From contig SUWE01000007.1 of NCBI GenBank assembly GCA_015061615.1, forward strand, positions 1 through 64,000: a stretch of 64,000 nucleotides of DNA, given 5' to 3'. Below the pieces are notes generated by a model that saw only the letters and a program-made list of their open reading frames with translations, was not told the origin of the DNA and ran no database searches. The stretch is from Lentisphaerota bacterium. GTDB lineage: Bacteria; Verrucomicrobiota; Lentisphaeria; Victivallales; Victivallaceae. The position numbers were made by a program, and so were the translations under genes. Of the stretch, positions 1-8,035 are shown one piece after another. Every line of letters starts with the position of its first letter. Position 1 is the stretch's first letter.

Positions 1-272
1 AGACTGCTTTTTGCGCCGCACCAAATAAAAAACCAGTATTCATAGTATTCTTAGTATTCTCAGTAGCGGCGCACCATAAAGCCCGCCCGCCGCAGACGGT
101 ATCTAAAACCGGTGTAGCGCGCAAGCCACATGGGTTCAGTTCGCAAACGCGGCACACCAAATCAGTCAGACTTGTCCGACCAGTCCGACTTGTCCGACAA
201 AGTGCCGCCCCCTAAAGCTTGCAAGCCACAGATGGTATCAAGAGCGTTGCAGGTTCGCAAGCCGCACCCTGT
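1..272. repeat. Gene-free stretch with short tandem repeats
   Basis: I see no gene here. The stretch holds a ninemer array at 163-198 made of two near-identical 18-base units, CAGTCAGACTTGTCCGAC and CAGTCCGACTTGTCCGAC. The word GCAAGCCACA occurs at 121-130 and again at 221-230. A GGGTTCAGTTCGCAAAC-like word near 133-149 is found again in inverted form near 62160-62177. The stretch lies downstream of the minus-strand metH and shows no clear T-tailed terminator. Confidence 0.6.
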
Positions 273-2663
273 CTATTCCAGCAGTTTTTTTGCCGCGTCA
301 ACCACCGCCTGCGGGTTTGCGGCGTAGACAGCGCCGACTTCTCCGGCGAATGCGGCATCGACCACGGCGCCGCCGACGATGAACTTCAGATTTGTCAATC
401 CGCGTTTGCGGGCGAGGGCGATGGTGTCGCGCATTCCGCCATCCATAGTGTCGATCATCAGTGCGGACAGACCGATAAGTTCCGCATTTTCCGCCACGGC
501 GCGGTCGATGATGACCTCCGGCGGAACATCCTTACCCAGATCAATAACGTTGAATCCGTTGTTTTTCAAAACTGTTCCGACGATATTTTTACCGATATCG
601 TGGATATCTTTCTGAACTGTTGCAAGGATAAATGGGATTTTTTTATCCGCACCGCTGTCCGTGGAAAGGAATTTTTCCAGATACGCCGCACCTTCACTCA
701 TCGCTTCGGCTCCGGCGATAAGCTGGGGGAGGAAGAAGCGTTTTTCCTCGTATTTCCTGCCGACTTCCATAATTGCGGGTATAAGGATATCTTCAAGCAG
801 CGCCTGGGCGGTAAATCCTGCACCAAGTGCTTCGTCGATCTTTCCGGTTATCCGCTCTTTCAAACCGCGTATGACGCACTCTTTCAATGCCTCCACCGGA
901 GATGACGGGGCAGCTTTCACCGCTTTTTCTTCTTCGGTCGCCTGAGCGATGAACTCCGCCATATTCTCATCCCGGTCATAAAGGGCGTCTCCGGCTTTTA
1001 CTGCCTGCATCAATTCCGGGAAAAGCGGATTGGCGATCGCCATAGTGAGATTTCTCCCCATCGCCATTCCGAGGAAAGTCCGGTTTACCAGCGCTCTTGA
1101 CGGCAGACCGAAACTGATATTGGATAATCCGCAGACGGTGTTCAATCCGCGTTGTGAAGCAAGTGACACCACATCAAGCGCCTTTTTTGCCGCCTGCGGG
1201 TCGGAAGATACCGCCATTATCAGCGCATCCACGCAGATATCATTTGCGGTGTAACCGTATTTTTCAGCGGCGGCAATGATTTTTTCCACCGTCTGCATCC
1301 GGCTTTGAGCATCGGCGGGGATACCGGAATCATCAAGCGGCAGAGCGATGATGAATGCGCCGTATCTTGCGGCGACGGGCAGGACTTTTTCCAGCCGCTC
1401 CTTTTCGGCGGAAATGCTGTTCAGCAGCGCTCTGCCGGGGTAGATCCTCAAGGCGGCTTCGACTGTTGCCGGATTGGTGGAGTCGATACACAGCGGCGCG
1501 GAAACGGTTTTCACCAGCGCGCAGACCGCTTTGCGCATCATCGCAGTTTCATCTATTCCGGATAATCCCATATTCACATCCAGCACCTGCGCTCCGGCAC
1601 CGGTCTGCTGAAGGGCGAAATCAAGAGCCATATCCAGCTTGCCTTCGCGCAGTTCCGCTTGAAACGCCTTTTTTCCGGTGGGATTTATCCTTTCGCCGAT
1701 GACGGTGAATTTCTTCCCGATCTCCCACACTTCCGATGCTGAGGATATCACCGGAACAGCGGATTTTTCCGGGAGTTTGCACTCAATGCTTTTTGCGGCT
1801 TTTGCCAGCGCTGCAATATGTTCAGGGGTGGTTCCGCAGCAGCCGCCGATGATGGCGGCTCCGGCATCGAGCAGAGTTCCGGCACACTCCGCGAAATCAG
1901 AGGGAGTCATCGAAAAAACGGTTTTGCCGTTTTCAAGTTTCGGCAGTCCTGCATTGGGTTTGGCAATGAGGGGGATTCTGGCGTAACGACGCATTTTTGC
2001 CACCATCTGCGCCATTTCTTCCGGACCCGTGGAGCAGTTGCAGCCGAAGGCATCGGCTCCGAGGGATTGAAGGGCGGTAAGGGCAGCTTCGGGAGTTGTT
2101 CCGGTAAGCGTTCTGCCGGATGATTCAAAGGTCATGGTGACGATAACAGGGAGATCGCCGGAAACTTCCTGCACCCCGATGAGTGCGGCGCGTGCCTCCT
2201 GAAGATCCATCATCGTTTCGATGACAAATCCGTCAGCTCCGGCTTCTTTCATCGCTTTTGCGGCGCGTTTGTAGACACAAACTGCTTCTTCAAAGGGCAT
2301 TTCTCCGAAAGGTTCGACAAAACGTCCGGTAGGGGCGAGATCGCCGAAGACCAGTGCGCGACCGGCGGCATTTTTCTTTGTCGCGGAAACGAGTGCGGTG
2401 ATGATATTTTCAAGTTTCTCTTCCAGACCGAACTGGGCAAGTTTGCAGCTGTTTGCTCCGAAAGTCGGGGCGTAAACGATATTGCTCCCTGCGGCGATAT
2501 ATGCGTTGTGGATATCGCAGATCGCTTCGGGGTGTTCCGATACCCACAACTCCGGACAGACCCCTGAGGGCATACCGCGTTTGATAAGTTCTGTTCCGGT
2601 CGCACCGTCAAGAATCAGCGGAAACGAGCGGCGGCAAAGTTTCTGAAAATCACTTTTGTTCAT
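273..2663 (-). CDS. metH: Cobalamin-dependent methionine synthase lacking the reactivation domain
   Basis: The enzyme transfers the methyl group of 5-methyltetrahydrofolate to homocysteine through methylcobalamin in the cytoplasm. Three modules are visible in its 796 residues. The homocysteine-binding barrel (about 1-300) carries zinc ligands in GCNCSTG and GGCCGTTPEH. The pterin-binding barrel (about 315-580) starts near VIGERINPTG. The cobalamin cap and binding region (about 590-796) carries DIHDIGKNIV, the DxHxxG motif whose His is the lower B12 ligand. E. coli MetH is about 1230 residues because it also holds an activation domain, and that domain is absent here. The ATG at 2663 is preferred over an upstream GTG at 2675 because GGAG lies 11 bases before it. 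The next gene upstream (2672-3280) supplies the missing domain, eight bases away. Confidence 0.93.
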   Translation of the reverse strand: MNKSDFQKLCRRSFPLILDGATGTELIKRGMPSGVCPELWVSEHPEAICDIHNAYIAAGSNIVYAPTFGANSCKLAQFGLEEKLENIITALVSATKKNAAGRALVFGDLAPTGRFVEPFGEMPFEEAVCVYKRAAKAMKEAGADGFVIETMMDLQEARAALIGVQEVSGDLPVIVTMTFESSGRTLTGTTPEAALTALQSLGADAFGCNCSTGPEEMAQMVAKMRRYARIPLIAKPNAGLPKLENGKTVFSMTPSDFAECAGTLLDAGAAIIGGCCGTTPEHIAALAKAAKSIECKLPEKSAVPVISSASEVWEIGKKFTVIGERINPTGKKAFQAELREGKLDMALDFALQQTGAGAQVLDVNMGLSGIDETAMMRKAVCALVKTVSAPLCIDSTNPATVEAALRIYPGRALLNSISAEKERLEKVLPVAARYGAFIIALPLDDSGIPADAQSRMQTVEKIIAAAEKYGYTANDICVDALIMAVSSDPQAAKKALDVVSLASQRGLNTVCGLSNISFGLPSRALVNRTFLGMAMGRNLTMAIANPLFPELMQAVKAGDALYDRDENMAEFIAQATEEEKAVKAAPSSPVEALKECVIRGLKERITGKIDEALGAGFTAQALLEDILIPAIMEVGRKYEEKRFFLPQLIAGAEAMSEGAAYLEKFLSTDSGADKKIPFILATVQKDIHDIGKNIVGTVLKNNGFNVIDLGKDVPPEVIIDRAVAENAELIGLSALMIDTMDGGMRDTIALARKRGLTNLKFIVGGAVVDAAFAGEVGAVYAANPQAVVDAAKKLLE

Positions 2664-2671
2664 CGGGAATT

Positions 2672-3280
2672 TCACTCCGTTATTTTCCGGACAGCGGCGA
2701 ATGCGGTCACTGATTTTTCCGGAATCATATAAAAATTGTCATTCAATACCATATCCAGCTCCTCCAAATGCAGTTGGGAAAAAAACACCTTCTGCATCGC
2801 AAGCGGCATATCGCCGTAGCCGGGGGAGTAACGTCTTTCATCAATGCTCAACTTTTGCAAAAGCAGAGTTTTTGCGGATATTTTTACCAGAAAATCCATC
2901 GCGGCATCGGCGGTTTCCGAAGCGGCGGCGTCGAAAATTGCCGCAGAAAATAGATCGGAACACACACTTTCTGTTCCGGCGGCATTTCCCGCAGTTACCG
3001 CGCCGAGCCATAAATAATCTGCTCCGTCACATTTCGCAGCAAAATTTCCGCCTTCGATAAAGATGCCGTTTTCAAGCATTATCCCTTTACCGGTCACCGC
3101 TTCAACCGCCAGAATATCCCATCTGCCGCGCGGTCTGCACAGAGTGTGCGCCTTCTGTGCGGTACGGAGGAATCTGAGTTTTTCCGCCTCGTCAAGCTCA
3201 GTTTTGTAAATGTTTCCCTCAAGCCGCAGGAATATCTCTTTTTCAGGGAAGGTCACGGGAATGGACGGCAGATCAAACAT
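2672..3280 (-). CDS. Stand-alone methionine synthase reactivation-domain protein
   Basis: This 202-residue protein resembles the C-terminal AdoMet-binding activation domain of MetH, which re-methylates oxidised cobalamin. The best evidence is RRYSPGYGDMPL, which matches the RxSPGYxxxP motif of that domain, and the protein follows the family pattern from an AEKLRFLRTA-like helix onward. Thermotoga has a similar separate reactivation protein. The start is the ATG at 3280; the longer open frame would run deep into the pseudouridine synthase gene. The ATG overlaps the stop of that gene by eight bases, and metH follows eight bases after its stop, so the two halves of the enzyme should be co-translated. 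The function is inferred from motif and neighbourhood. Confidence 0.82.
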   Translation of the reverse strand: MFDLPSIPVTFPEKEIFLRLEGNIYKTELDEAEKLRFLRTAQKAHTLCRPRGRWDILAVEAVTGKGIMLENGIFIEGGNFAAKCDGADYLWLGAVTAGNAAGTESVCSDLFSAAIFDAAASETADAAMDFLVKISAKTLLLQKLSIDERRYSPGYGDMPLAMQKVFFSQLHLEELDMVLNDNFYMIPEKSVTAFAAVRKITE

Positions 3281-3977
3281 CGTTTGCCCCCAGCAGTTCT
3301 GCAACTTCTTCTGCGGTAAGTTCCCGGAATCTGCCTTCGGGCAGTTCCCCAAGCTCAACTGAGCCGATCTTCACCCGTGTGAGCTGCACTGTCGGCGCTC
3401 CGCAGGCGGCGGTCAGGCGGCGGATTTCCCGTTTTTTCCCTTCGTTGAGGATAACTTCATAACACTTTTTCCCGATTGCGCGTATGGATTCGGCTTTGAG
3501 CAGTTCGCCGTTATCGGTTATGCCGGAGCTTATTTTTTTCAAATCCTCATCTTTCAGCTCGTTTTTTGTACGGACGATATACGTTTTCAGCACTCCGTAG
3601 CGGGGATGGGCAAGGCGGTTGATGAAATTGCCGTCGTTGGAAAATATTATTGCCCCCTGACTCTCTTTATCCAGTCTTCCGGCGGAAACAAGGCGGGCAG
3701 GGACGGCGGCAAGCAGTTCTAACGCAAGATGCTCCGCATGAGTATCGGCACTGCTGCACACATAACCGCGCGGTTTGTTGAGCAGGATATACCACAATTT
3801 TTCCGCCGTTTGAAGGAGTCTGCCTTCGAGCGTTACTTTTTCATCATCAGCGACCCGGTGGGCGGGATTGGTGCAGAGAATCCCGTTGACCGCAACTTTG
3901 CCCTCTTTTATGAGAGTTTCCGCCTGTCTTCTGGATGCCGCACCGCAAGCGGCGATATATTTGACCAGATTCATCAT
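3273..3977 (-). CDS. RsuA/RluB/E/F-family pseudouridine synthase
   Basis: The protein isomerises a specific uridine in ribosomal RNA. An S4 RNA-binding domain occupies about residues 3-60 (VKYIAACGAASRRQAE, with KVAVNG). The catalytic domain follows, with the LNKPRGYVCS segment and the SAGRLDKESQG motif that contains the catalytic Asp. EGKKREIRRL, typical of the family, lies near residue 185. The length (234) fits RluB/RsuA-type enzymes, but I cannot decide which rRNA position it modifies. ATG codons at 3977 and 3974 are both possible; the second overlaps the rsmI stop as ATGA, the usual sign of translational coupling. Confidence 0.88.
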   Translation of the reverse strand: MMNLVKYIAACGAASRRQAETLIKEGKVAVNGILCTNPAHRVADDEKVTLEGRLLQTAEKLWYILLNKPRGYVCSSADTHAEHLALELLAAVPARLVSAGRLDKESQGAIIFSNDGNFINRLAHPRYGVLKTYIVRTKNELKDEDLKKISSGITDNGELLKAESIRAIGKKCYEVILNEGKKREIRRLTAACGAPTVQLTRVKIGSVELGELPEGRFRELTAEEVAELLGANDV

Positions 3978-4678
3978 CGTTCATCGTCATCATCACTGCC
4001 GGAGTCTGCCGTCTCTGCGGGGTGGACGCCGACAACGATCTCGCCCTTCCAATCTTTTTTCAATGCGGCAAGTTCAGCGGCACTGCCGCGCAGTATTTCT
4101 TCGTGGAGTTTGGTCGCTTCGCGGATGACGGCGACCTTTGACTCCGGAGAAAGTTCCGCAAGCTCTTTGAGTGTTCTGCCGATGCGGAAGGGGGATTCAA
4201 AGAAAAATCCCGTCCTGGTGTCGGCAAGGATCTTTGCGAAAAATTTTCCCCGTTTCCCCGGTTTTACCGGCGCAAATCCCCAGAAAGCGAATTTATCCAC
4301 CGGCAAACCCGATGCGGTCACGGAAAATGTCAGTGCCGATACTCCGGGAATGACCACCGGTTCGATGCCCGCTTCAAGTGCGGAACGCACCAGCAGAAAT
4401 CCGGGGTCGGCGACTGAGGGCGTTCCGGCATCGGAGACCAGCGCCACGGAGTGACCGTTTTTCACAAATTCGATAAGCGAAGCAACTTTGCTGTGTTCGT
4501 TGAATGCGTGACAGCTTTCCAGACGGCTGTGGATATCGAAGTGCGCCAGAAGCTGACGGGTGTGCCGCGTATCTTCGGCGGCGATAAGGTCGACGTTTTT
4601 AAGTGTATCCAATGCCCGCAGGGTGATATCTTCCAGATTGCCTATCGGGGTGCTGACGAGAAAAAGTTTGCCTTCCAT
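3974..4678 (-). CDS. rsmI: 16S rRNA (cytidine-1402 2'-O) methyltransferase
   Basis: RsmI methylates the ribose of C1402 in the decoding centre of 16S rRNA using AdoMet. The tetrapyrrole-methylase fold is clear: LFLVSTPIGNLEDITLRA at the N-terminus, AAEDTRHTRQLL, LVSDAGTPSVADPG for AdoMet binding, and VIPGVSALT. The family member has the usual FAFWGFAP segment near residue 140. The C-terminus ends in an acidic run (SDDDDER). At 234 residues it is somewhat shorter than E. coli RsmI (about 286). It is the first gene of the minus-strand operon that continues into the pseudouridine synthase and methionine synthase genes. CAGGAG lies upstream of the ATG. Confidence 0.93.
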   Translation of the reverse strand: MEGKLFLVSTPIGNLEDITLRALDTLKNVDLIAAEDTRHTRQLLAHFDIHSRLESCHAFNEHSKVASLIEFVKNGHSVALVSDAGTPSVADPGFLLVRSALEAGIEPVVIPGVSALTFSVTASGLPVDKFAFWGFAPVKPGKRGKFFAKILADTRTGFFFESPFRIGRTLKELAELSPESKVAVIREATKLHEEILRGSAAELAALKKDWKGEIVVGVHPAETADSGSDDDDER

Positions 4679-4695
4679 GCTCTTGTACTCCTGAA

Positions 4696-4725
4696 ATTAT
4701 ATTCCGCAATATAATATACACACAA
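4696..4725 (-). promoter_or_regulatory. Promoter of the rsmI-metH operon
   Basis: On the minus strand TTGTGT is followed after 18 bases by a perfect TATAAT. It sits directly upstream of the rsmI ribosome-binding site and diverges from the promoter at 4744-4772. Confidence 0.5.
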
Positions 4726-4743
4726 AATTGATCGTATTCAAAC

Positions 4744-4772
4744 TTGCATGGAACTGTTTCCGGTGTTATTTT
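4744..4772 (+). promoter_or_regulatory. Promoter of the 4812 glycosidase-like gene
   Basis: TTGCAT, a 17-base spacer and TATTTT fit a sigma-70 promoter. The predicted start of transcription is about 30 bases before the ATG at 4812. Confidence 0.5.
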
Positions 4773-4811
4773 ATAAGAATGCGTAAACATTTATTGTCTA
4801 AAGGAAAAAAT

Positions 4812-6857
4812 ATGAGCCGTAAACCTGAAATTACATGGAGTCTGATGCACCCGACTCCGCTTGATGTCGATTACATGAAACTTGTGGTGAAAAAGGCCGC
4901 AGAGTACCGCGTGGACAGTTTTGAGATCTGCGCCGACTGCCACACCAATCTCGGCGGTATGGACGGACTTGCCGATTACGCGCCGTATCCCCATACCTGC
5001 GCTTCAGTCGATCAGACGGGAATCGCCTCAAATATCGTCAAACTCCGCGAGATACTTTCCATTGCGCACAGCATAAACAAGCCGGTCTACTACTGGCACC
5101 GTGAAGCGATGGTGCCGGACGGTCTGCTTGAAGATCTGCCGCATCTGCTTGATGAAAACGGCGAATTTGACCTGCTCGGCAGTGCTTATGAGGAGCTTTT
5201 GCGCTACAAGATCTCCGCATCATTTGAAGCCTTGCCGGAACTTGACGGTCTGGTGCTGACTCTGACCGAAGCGACTTATTCCGTTATCCACAGCACCAAT
5301 CCGGTGAAATATCCCCCGCGCAAGGTTGTTGAGCATATCGTGCGTATCTTTGCCGGTGAACTTGCCCGCAGGAACAAACGCTTCATTCTCCGCTCCTTCG
5401 GCTCTGTCGCTCAGGATTACGAGGATATTTTAAGCGGCGCGGCGGATGCGGCAAAAGATTTTTCCTTTGAGATCGAAACCAAAATAACCCCTTATGACTT
5501 CGACCCGTTCCTGCCGGTCAATCCATTTTTGCGGAAACTGCCCGGAGCAACTCTGGGCGCTGAGTGCGACTGCCTCGGTGAGTTTCTCGGAGCAGGCATA
5601 CTTCCGGCGGAAAATATCGAAAATATCGTCATGTATGTCCGCAACGGTGCAGCGGCGGATGTCGACCGTTACACCATCCGCCTTGACCGTATCGGCAACC
5701 GCGTTTTTGATTGTTACGAAATCAACCTTTACGCTTACGCCCGTGCGATCGACGATGAAAACATCACGGCGGAAGATATCCGCAGAGAGTACCTTGAAAA
5801 AACTGCTCCTGTTGCGTGGCGCGAACCTTTTGCCGAACTCGGCAGAGAGGGATTGGAACTGGTCAAAAAGAACAACTTTATCGACGGCAACGTGATATTC
5901 CACCAGTTCCCGTCTGCCAAAACGCTGAAAATGCTCAAAGCAGGCTTTATTTTCGCCCTTTTCAAAGAGGGGGTATCTCTTGCCAACGGCAAAGAGGTGT
6001 GGTCGATCCTCTGGCAGAACCGGACTCCGGGCAGGGCGGCGATACTTGAAGAAAAACGTGAAGCGCTCGCCATTGCCGCCAACGGTGCGGCGTTGCTGGA
6101 TTCTCTGGAAAATATTCCCGGTTTTGAGCATGAACTTGCGTGGCGCAAAGAACGCTGGCACAACGCCGTTGTGGCGACACGTGCATTTTATGCCCTGACC
6201 CGCATTATTTGCGCCTATTTCGATGATATGGAATCAGGCAATGCCGGTGCGCAGTCACTTCATGCTGCTGTTGCTGAAGGCAAAGCGGAACTTTCTGAAA
6301 TGGCAGGATTCGATCTTTGCGGTGAGGTCATTGACAAAGAGAGTTTCATCAACGGTCTGGGGCAGCACCTTTTCCGCCGTTTCGACGATGTGCTTGACAC
6401 CTATCTCAAACCTTTCTATGCGATTTTCGACCTGCTGGAAAAGGAGTACGATATCGAGTTTGCCATGCGCGAAAAGTACGCCCGCAACGCCTTTGACTGC
6501 ATCATCTGCGGCGGTATCACCGATGATTGGCGCGTCAAACGGTGCATGCACGCCGGACACTCCACGGTCAATGACGGTGAAATTTTCCGCTTTGCCGGAA
6601 ACACCATCTTCCCCAACGGTTATCTGGAAATGTCTCTGCGTGTTCCGGAAAACGGCGGCACACTGGAAATTTACGGTGATATAACCGAAACATCTCTCTT
6701 TACTCTTGAAGCCGATGGCAAAACGCTGCCCATGTGTTTTGATGAAAACGGTTTTGCTTCACTTGAAGTTAAGGGTGAAGACGGGGAAATCAAAGTTGTA
6801 TTCACCAAAGCGCCGGGGGCATTTTTTCCCCGTTTCCGGGCGGTAAAGATACGTTGA
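4812..6857 (+). CDS. Glycosidase-like TIM-barrel protein of unknown specificity
   Basis: This 681-residue protein has no signal peptide from the chosen start, so it should act in the cytoplasm. The first 350 residues alternate strands and helices like a barrel glycosidase (for example TWSLMHPTP, FEICADCHTNLGG, KPVYYWHREA, LDGLVLTLTEATYS). The architecture and the LVLTLTEA strand recall alpha-glucuronidases (GH67-like), but I cannot prove membership. The middle is helical, and the last 100 residues look like a small beta domain. The open frame begins at 4728, but the ATG at 4812 is better: AAAGGAAAAAAT precedes it and a promoter lies between. It is a single-gene unit divergent from rsmI. The substrate is unknown. 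Confidence 0.6.
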   Translation: MSRKPEITWSLMHPTPLDVDYMKLVVKKAAEYRVDSFEICADCHTNLGGMDGLADYAPYPHTCASVDQTGIASNIVKLREILSIAHSINKPVYYWHREAMVPDGLLEDLPHLLDENGEFDLLGSAYEELLRYKISASFEALPELDGLVLTLTEATYSVIHSTNPVKYPPRKVVEHIVRIFAGELARRNKRFILRSFGSVAQDYEDILSGAADAAKDFSFEIETKITPYDFDPFLPVNPFLRKLPGATLGAECDCLGEFLGAGILPAENIENIVMYVRNGAAADVDRYTIRLDRIGNRVFDCYEINLYAYARAIDDENITAEDIRREYLEKTAPVAWREPFAELGREGLELVKKNNFIDGNVIFHQFPSAKTLKMLKAGFIFALFKEGVSLANGKEVWSILWQNRTPGRAAILEEKREALAIAANGAALLDSLENIPGFEHELAWRKERWHNAVVATRAFYALTRIICAYFDDMESGNAGAQSLHAAVAEGKAELSEMAGFDLCGEVIDKESFINGLGQHLFRRFDDVLDTYLKPFYAIFDLLEKEYDIEFAMREKYARNAFDCIICGGITDDWRVKRCMHAGHSTVNDGEIFRFAGNTIFPNGYLEMSLRVPENGGTLEIYGDITETSLFTLEADGKTLPMCFDENGFASLEVKGEDGEIKVVFTKAPGAFFPRFRAVKIR

Positions 6858-7000
6858 AGTGCCAAACCGGGGCTTTTTTCGTGTTTTTCTCATCAAAAAG
6901 AGCTTATGAGACTTGCTTTTTTTGAAAACTGTGATACATTAATAACCTGTCATGTATTTGATAATGTTTTTTATTTACATAAAGTGAAGGAAAATTAAAA

Positions 7001-7258
7001 ATGGCGCATACCAAGTCTGCTGTCAAACGTCTGGCTACCAGTAAGAAAGCCAATCTCCGCAACCGTGCCCGCATCAGCGAGCTGAAAACTATTGAGAAGA
7101 AACTGCGTGCTGCTGTCACCGCCGGTGATGCCGCCGCCGCTGAACTGGCGAAAGTTTTTGCCAGCCGTCTGGACAAAGCTGTCAAAGCCGGTACCATCCA
7201 TGCCAACCGCGCCGCCAATAAAAAATCTCAGGCGGACAAACTGGTTGCTGCCAAGTAA
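7001..7258 (+). CDS. rpsT: 30S ribosomal protein S20 (bS20)
   Basis: S20 binds 16S rRNA early in small-subunit assembly. The 85 residues show the family hallmark: MAHTKSAVKRLATSKKANLRNRA, then a Lys/Arg/Ala-rich helix bundle ending in HANRAANKKSQADKLV. The length is typical. GTGAAGGAAAATT provides the ribosome-binding site. It stands alone and is followed by a strong terminator, as is common for rpsT. The 140 bases upstream are AT-rich; I could not choose one promoter in them. Confidence 0.97.
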   Translation: MAHTKSAVKRLATSKKANLRNRARISELKTIEKKLRAAVTAGDAAAAELAKVFASRLDKAVKAGTIHANRAANKKSQADKLVAAK

Positions 7259-7282
7259 GTTTTACTTGAAACGGAAAAATTT

Positions 7283-7318
7283 TTCCGGAGTGTCGCAAGA
7301 TGCTCCGGAATTTTTTTT
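7283..7318 (+). terminator. Intrinsic terminator after rpsT
   Basis: TTCCGGAGTGTC and GATGCTCCGGAA form a 12-base-pair stem (two G-U pairs) closed by a GCAA tetraloop and followed by eight T. Confidence 0.9.
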
Positions 7319-7376
7319 GTCATTATCCTGCGCCGGTGCAGTCGGGTACACTCTTTTGAGAAGTTTCAATAACTAT

Positions 7377-7413
7377 AAAAAAACTCCTGCCGCCCGAAAG
7401 GGAAGCAGGAGTT
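7377..7413 (-). terminator. Intrinsic terminator of the rpmH-jag operon
   Basis: On the minus strand AACTCCTGC pairs with GCAGGAGTT, followed by a run of T (the A run at 7377-7383). It lies just downstream of the jag stop and converges with the rpsT terminator. Confidence 0.88.
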
Positions 7414-7428
7414 GATGCAAATACGGTT

Positions 7429-8016
7429 TTATTCCTGAGACTTCAGGGAGATGACCACCTTCTTCATTGCGCCTTCACCGATGGATTCGGTGGTGACTTC
7501 AGGATCATCTTTAAGAGTAATGTGGATGATGCGGCGGTCGTGGGCATTCATTTCCGGCAGTTTTACCGGTTCGCCCCAGCGTTTGACCTCTTTGGCGGCA
7601 TCCAACGCCTGTTTCTCAAGCTGTTCGACGGTGTTGTGTGAATCACCGCTGCCGCCGTTGCCGCGGCGGGGACGGCGGCGGTATTCGCCGGAATTGCCGT
7701 TTTCAGCGGAACCTTCGGCGGATTCCTCTTTGTTCTCTCTGCCGCCGGAAGCGTAGCCGTCGATATCCAGAGTGATATGCGGGCACTGTTCATCCATTTT
7801 GAACATGATGCGGTTGACCAGCAGCTGGAGACTTTCCAGAGTCTGACCTTTTCTGCCGATGATGCGTCCGGCATTGTCGCTGGAGATCGTAACCGCGATC
7901 CGCTGACCTTTTTCATGAACTTTGAAGTCGCCGTTCAGAGCCAGACAGTCGAACATTTTTGCAAGGATTTTGATGATTTCTTCTTTGTACTCGTTGAACT
8001 TCGGATTTTCTGCCAT
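7429..8016 (-). CDS. jag: KH-R3H RNA-binding protein Jag/KhpB
   Basis: This is a cytoplasmic single-strand RNA-binding protein. An N-terminal Jag-like segment (about 1-45) is followed by a KH domain with GRIIGRKGQTLESLQLL (about 49-100). A Ser/Gly/Arg-rich linker (about 105-135) leads to an R3H domain with HDRRIIH and ESIGEGAMKK (about 150-195). The linker is longer and more charged than usual. It is the last gene of the rpmH-rnpA-yidD-yidC-jag cluster, its usual place, 19 bases after yidC. A Shine-Dalgarno AAGGAAAG precedes the ATG. In other bacteria this family affects cell-wall growth and binds many transcripts; its targets here are unknown. Confidence 0.93.
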   Translation of the reverse strand: MAENPKFNEYKEEIIKILAKMFDCLALNGDFKVHEKGQRIAVTISSDNAGRIIGRKGQTLESLQLLVNRIMFKMDEQCPHITLDIDGYASGGRENKEESAEGSAENGNSGEYRRRPRRGNGGSGDSHNTVEQLEKQALDAAKEVKRWGEPVKLPEMNAHDRRIIHITLKDDPEVTTESIGEGAMKKVVISLKSQE

Positions 8017-8035
8017 TTTTTTTCTTTCCTTAAAT

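Noticed and set aside
6842-6885. Terminator after the 4812-6857 gene
   Set aside because: Only a three-base-pair GCC/GGC stem precedes the T run; too weak to annotate.
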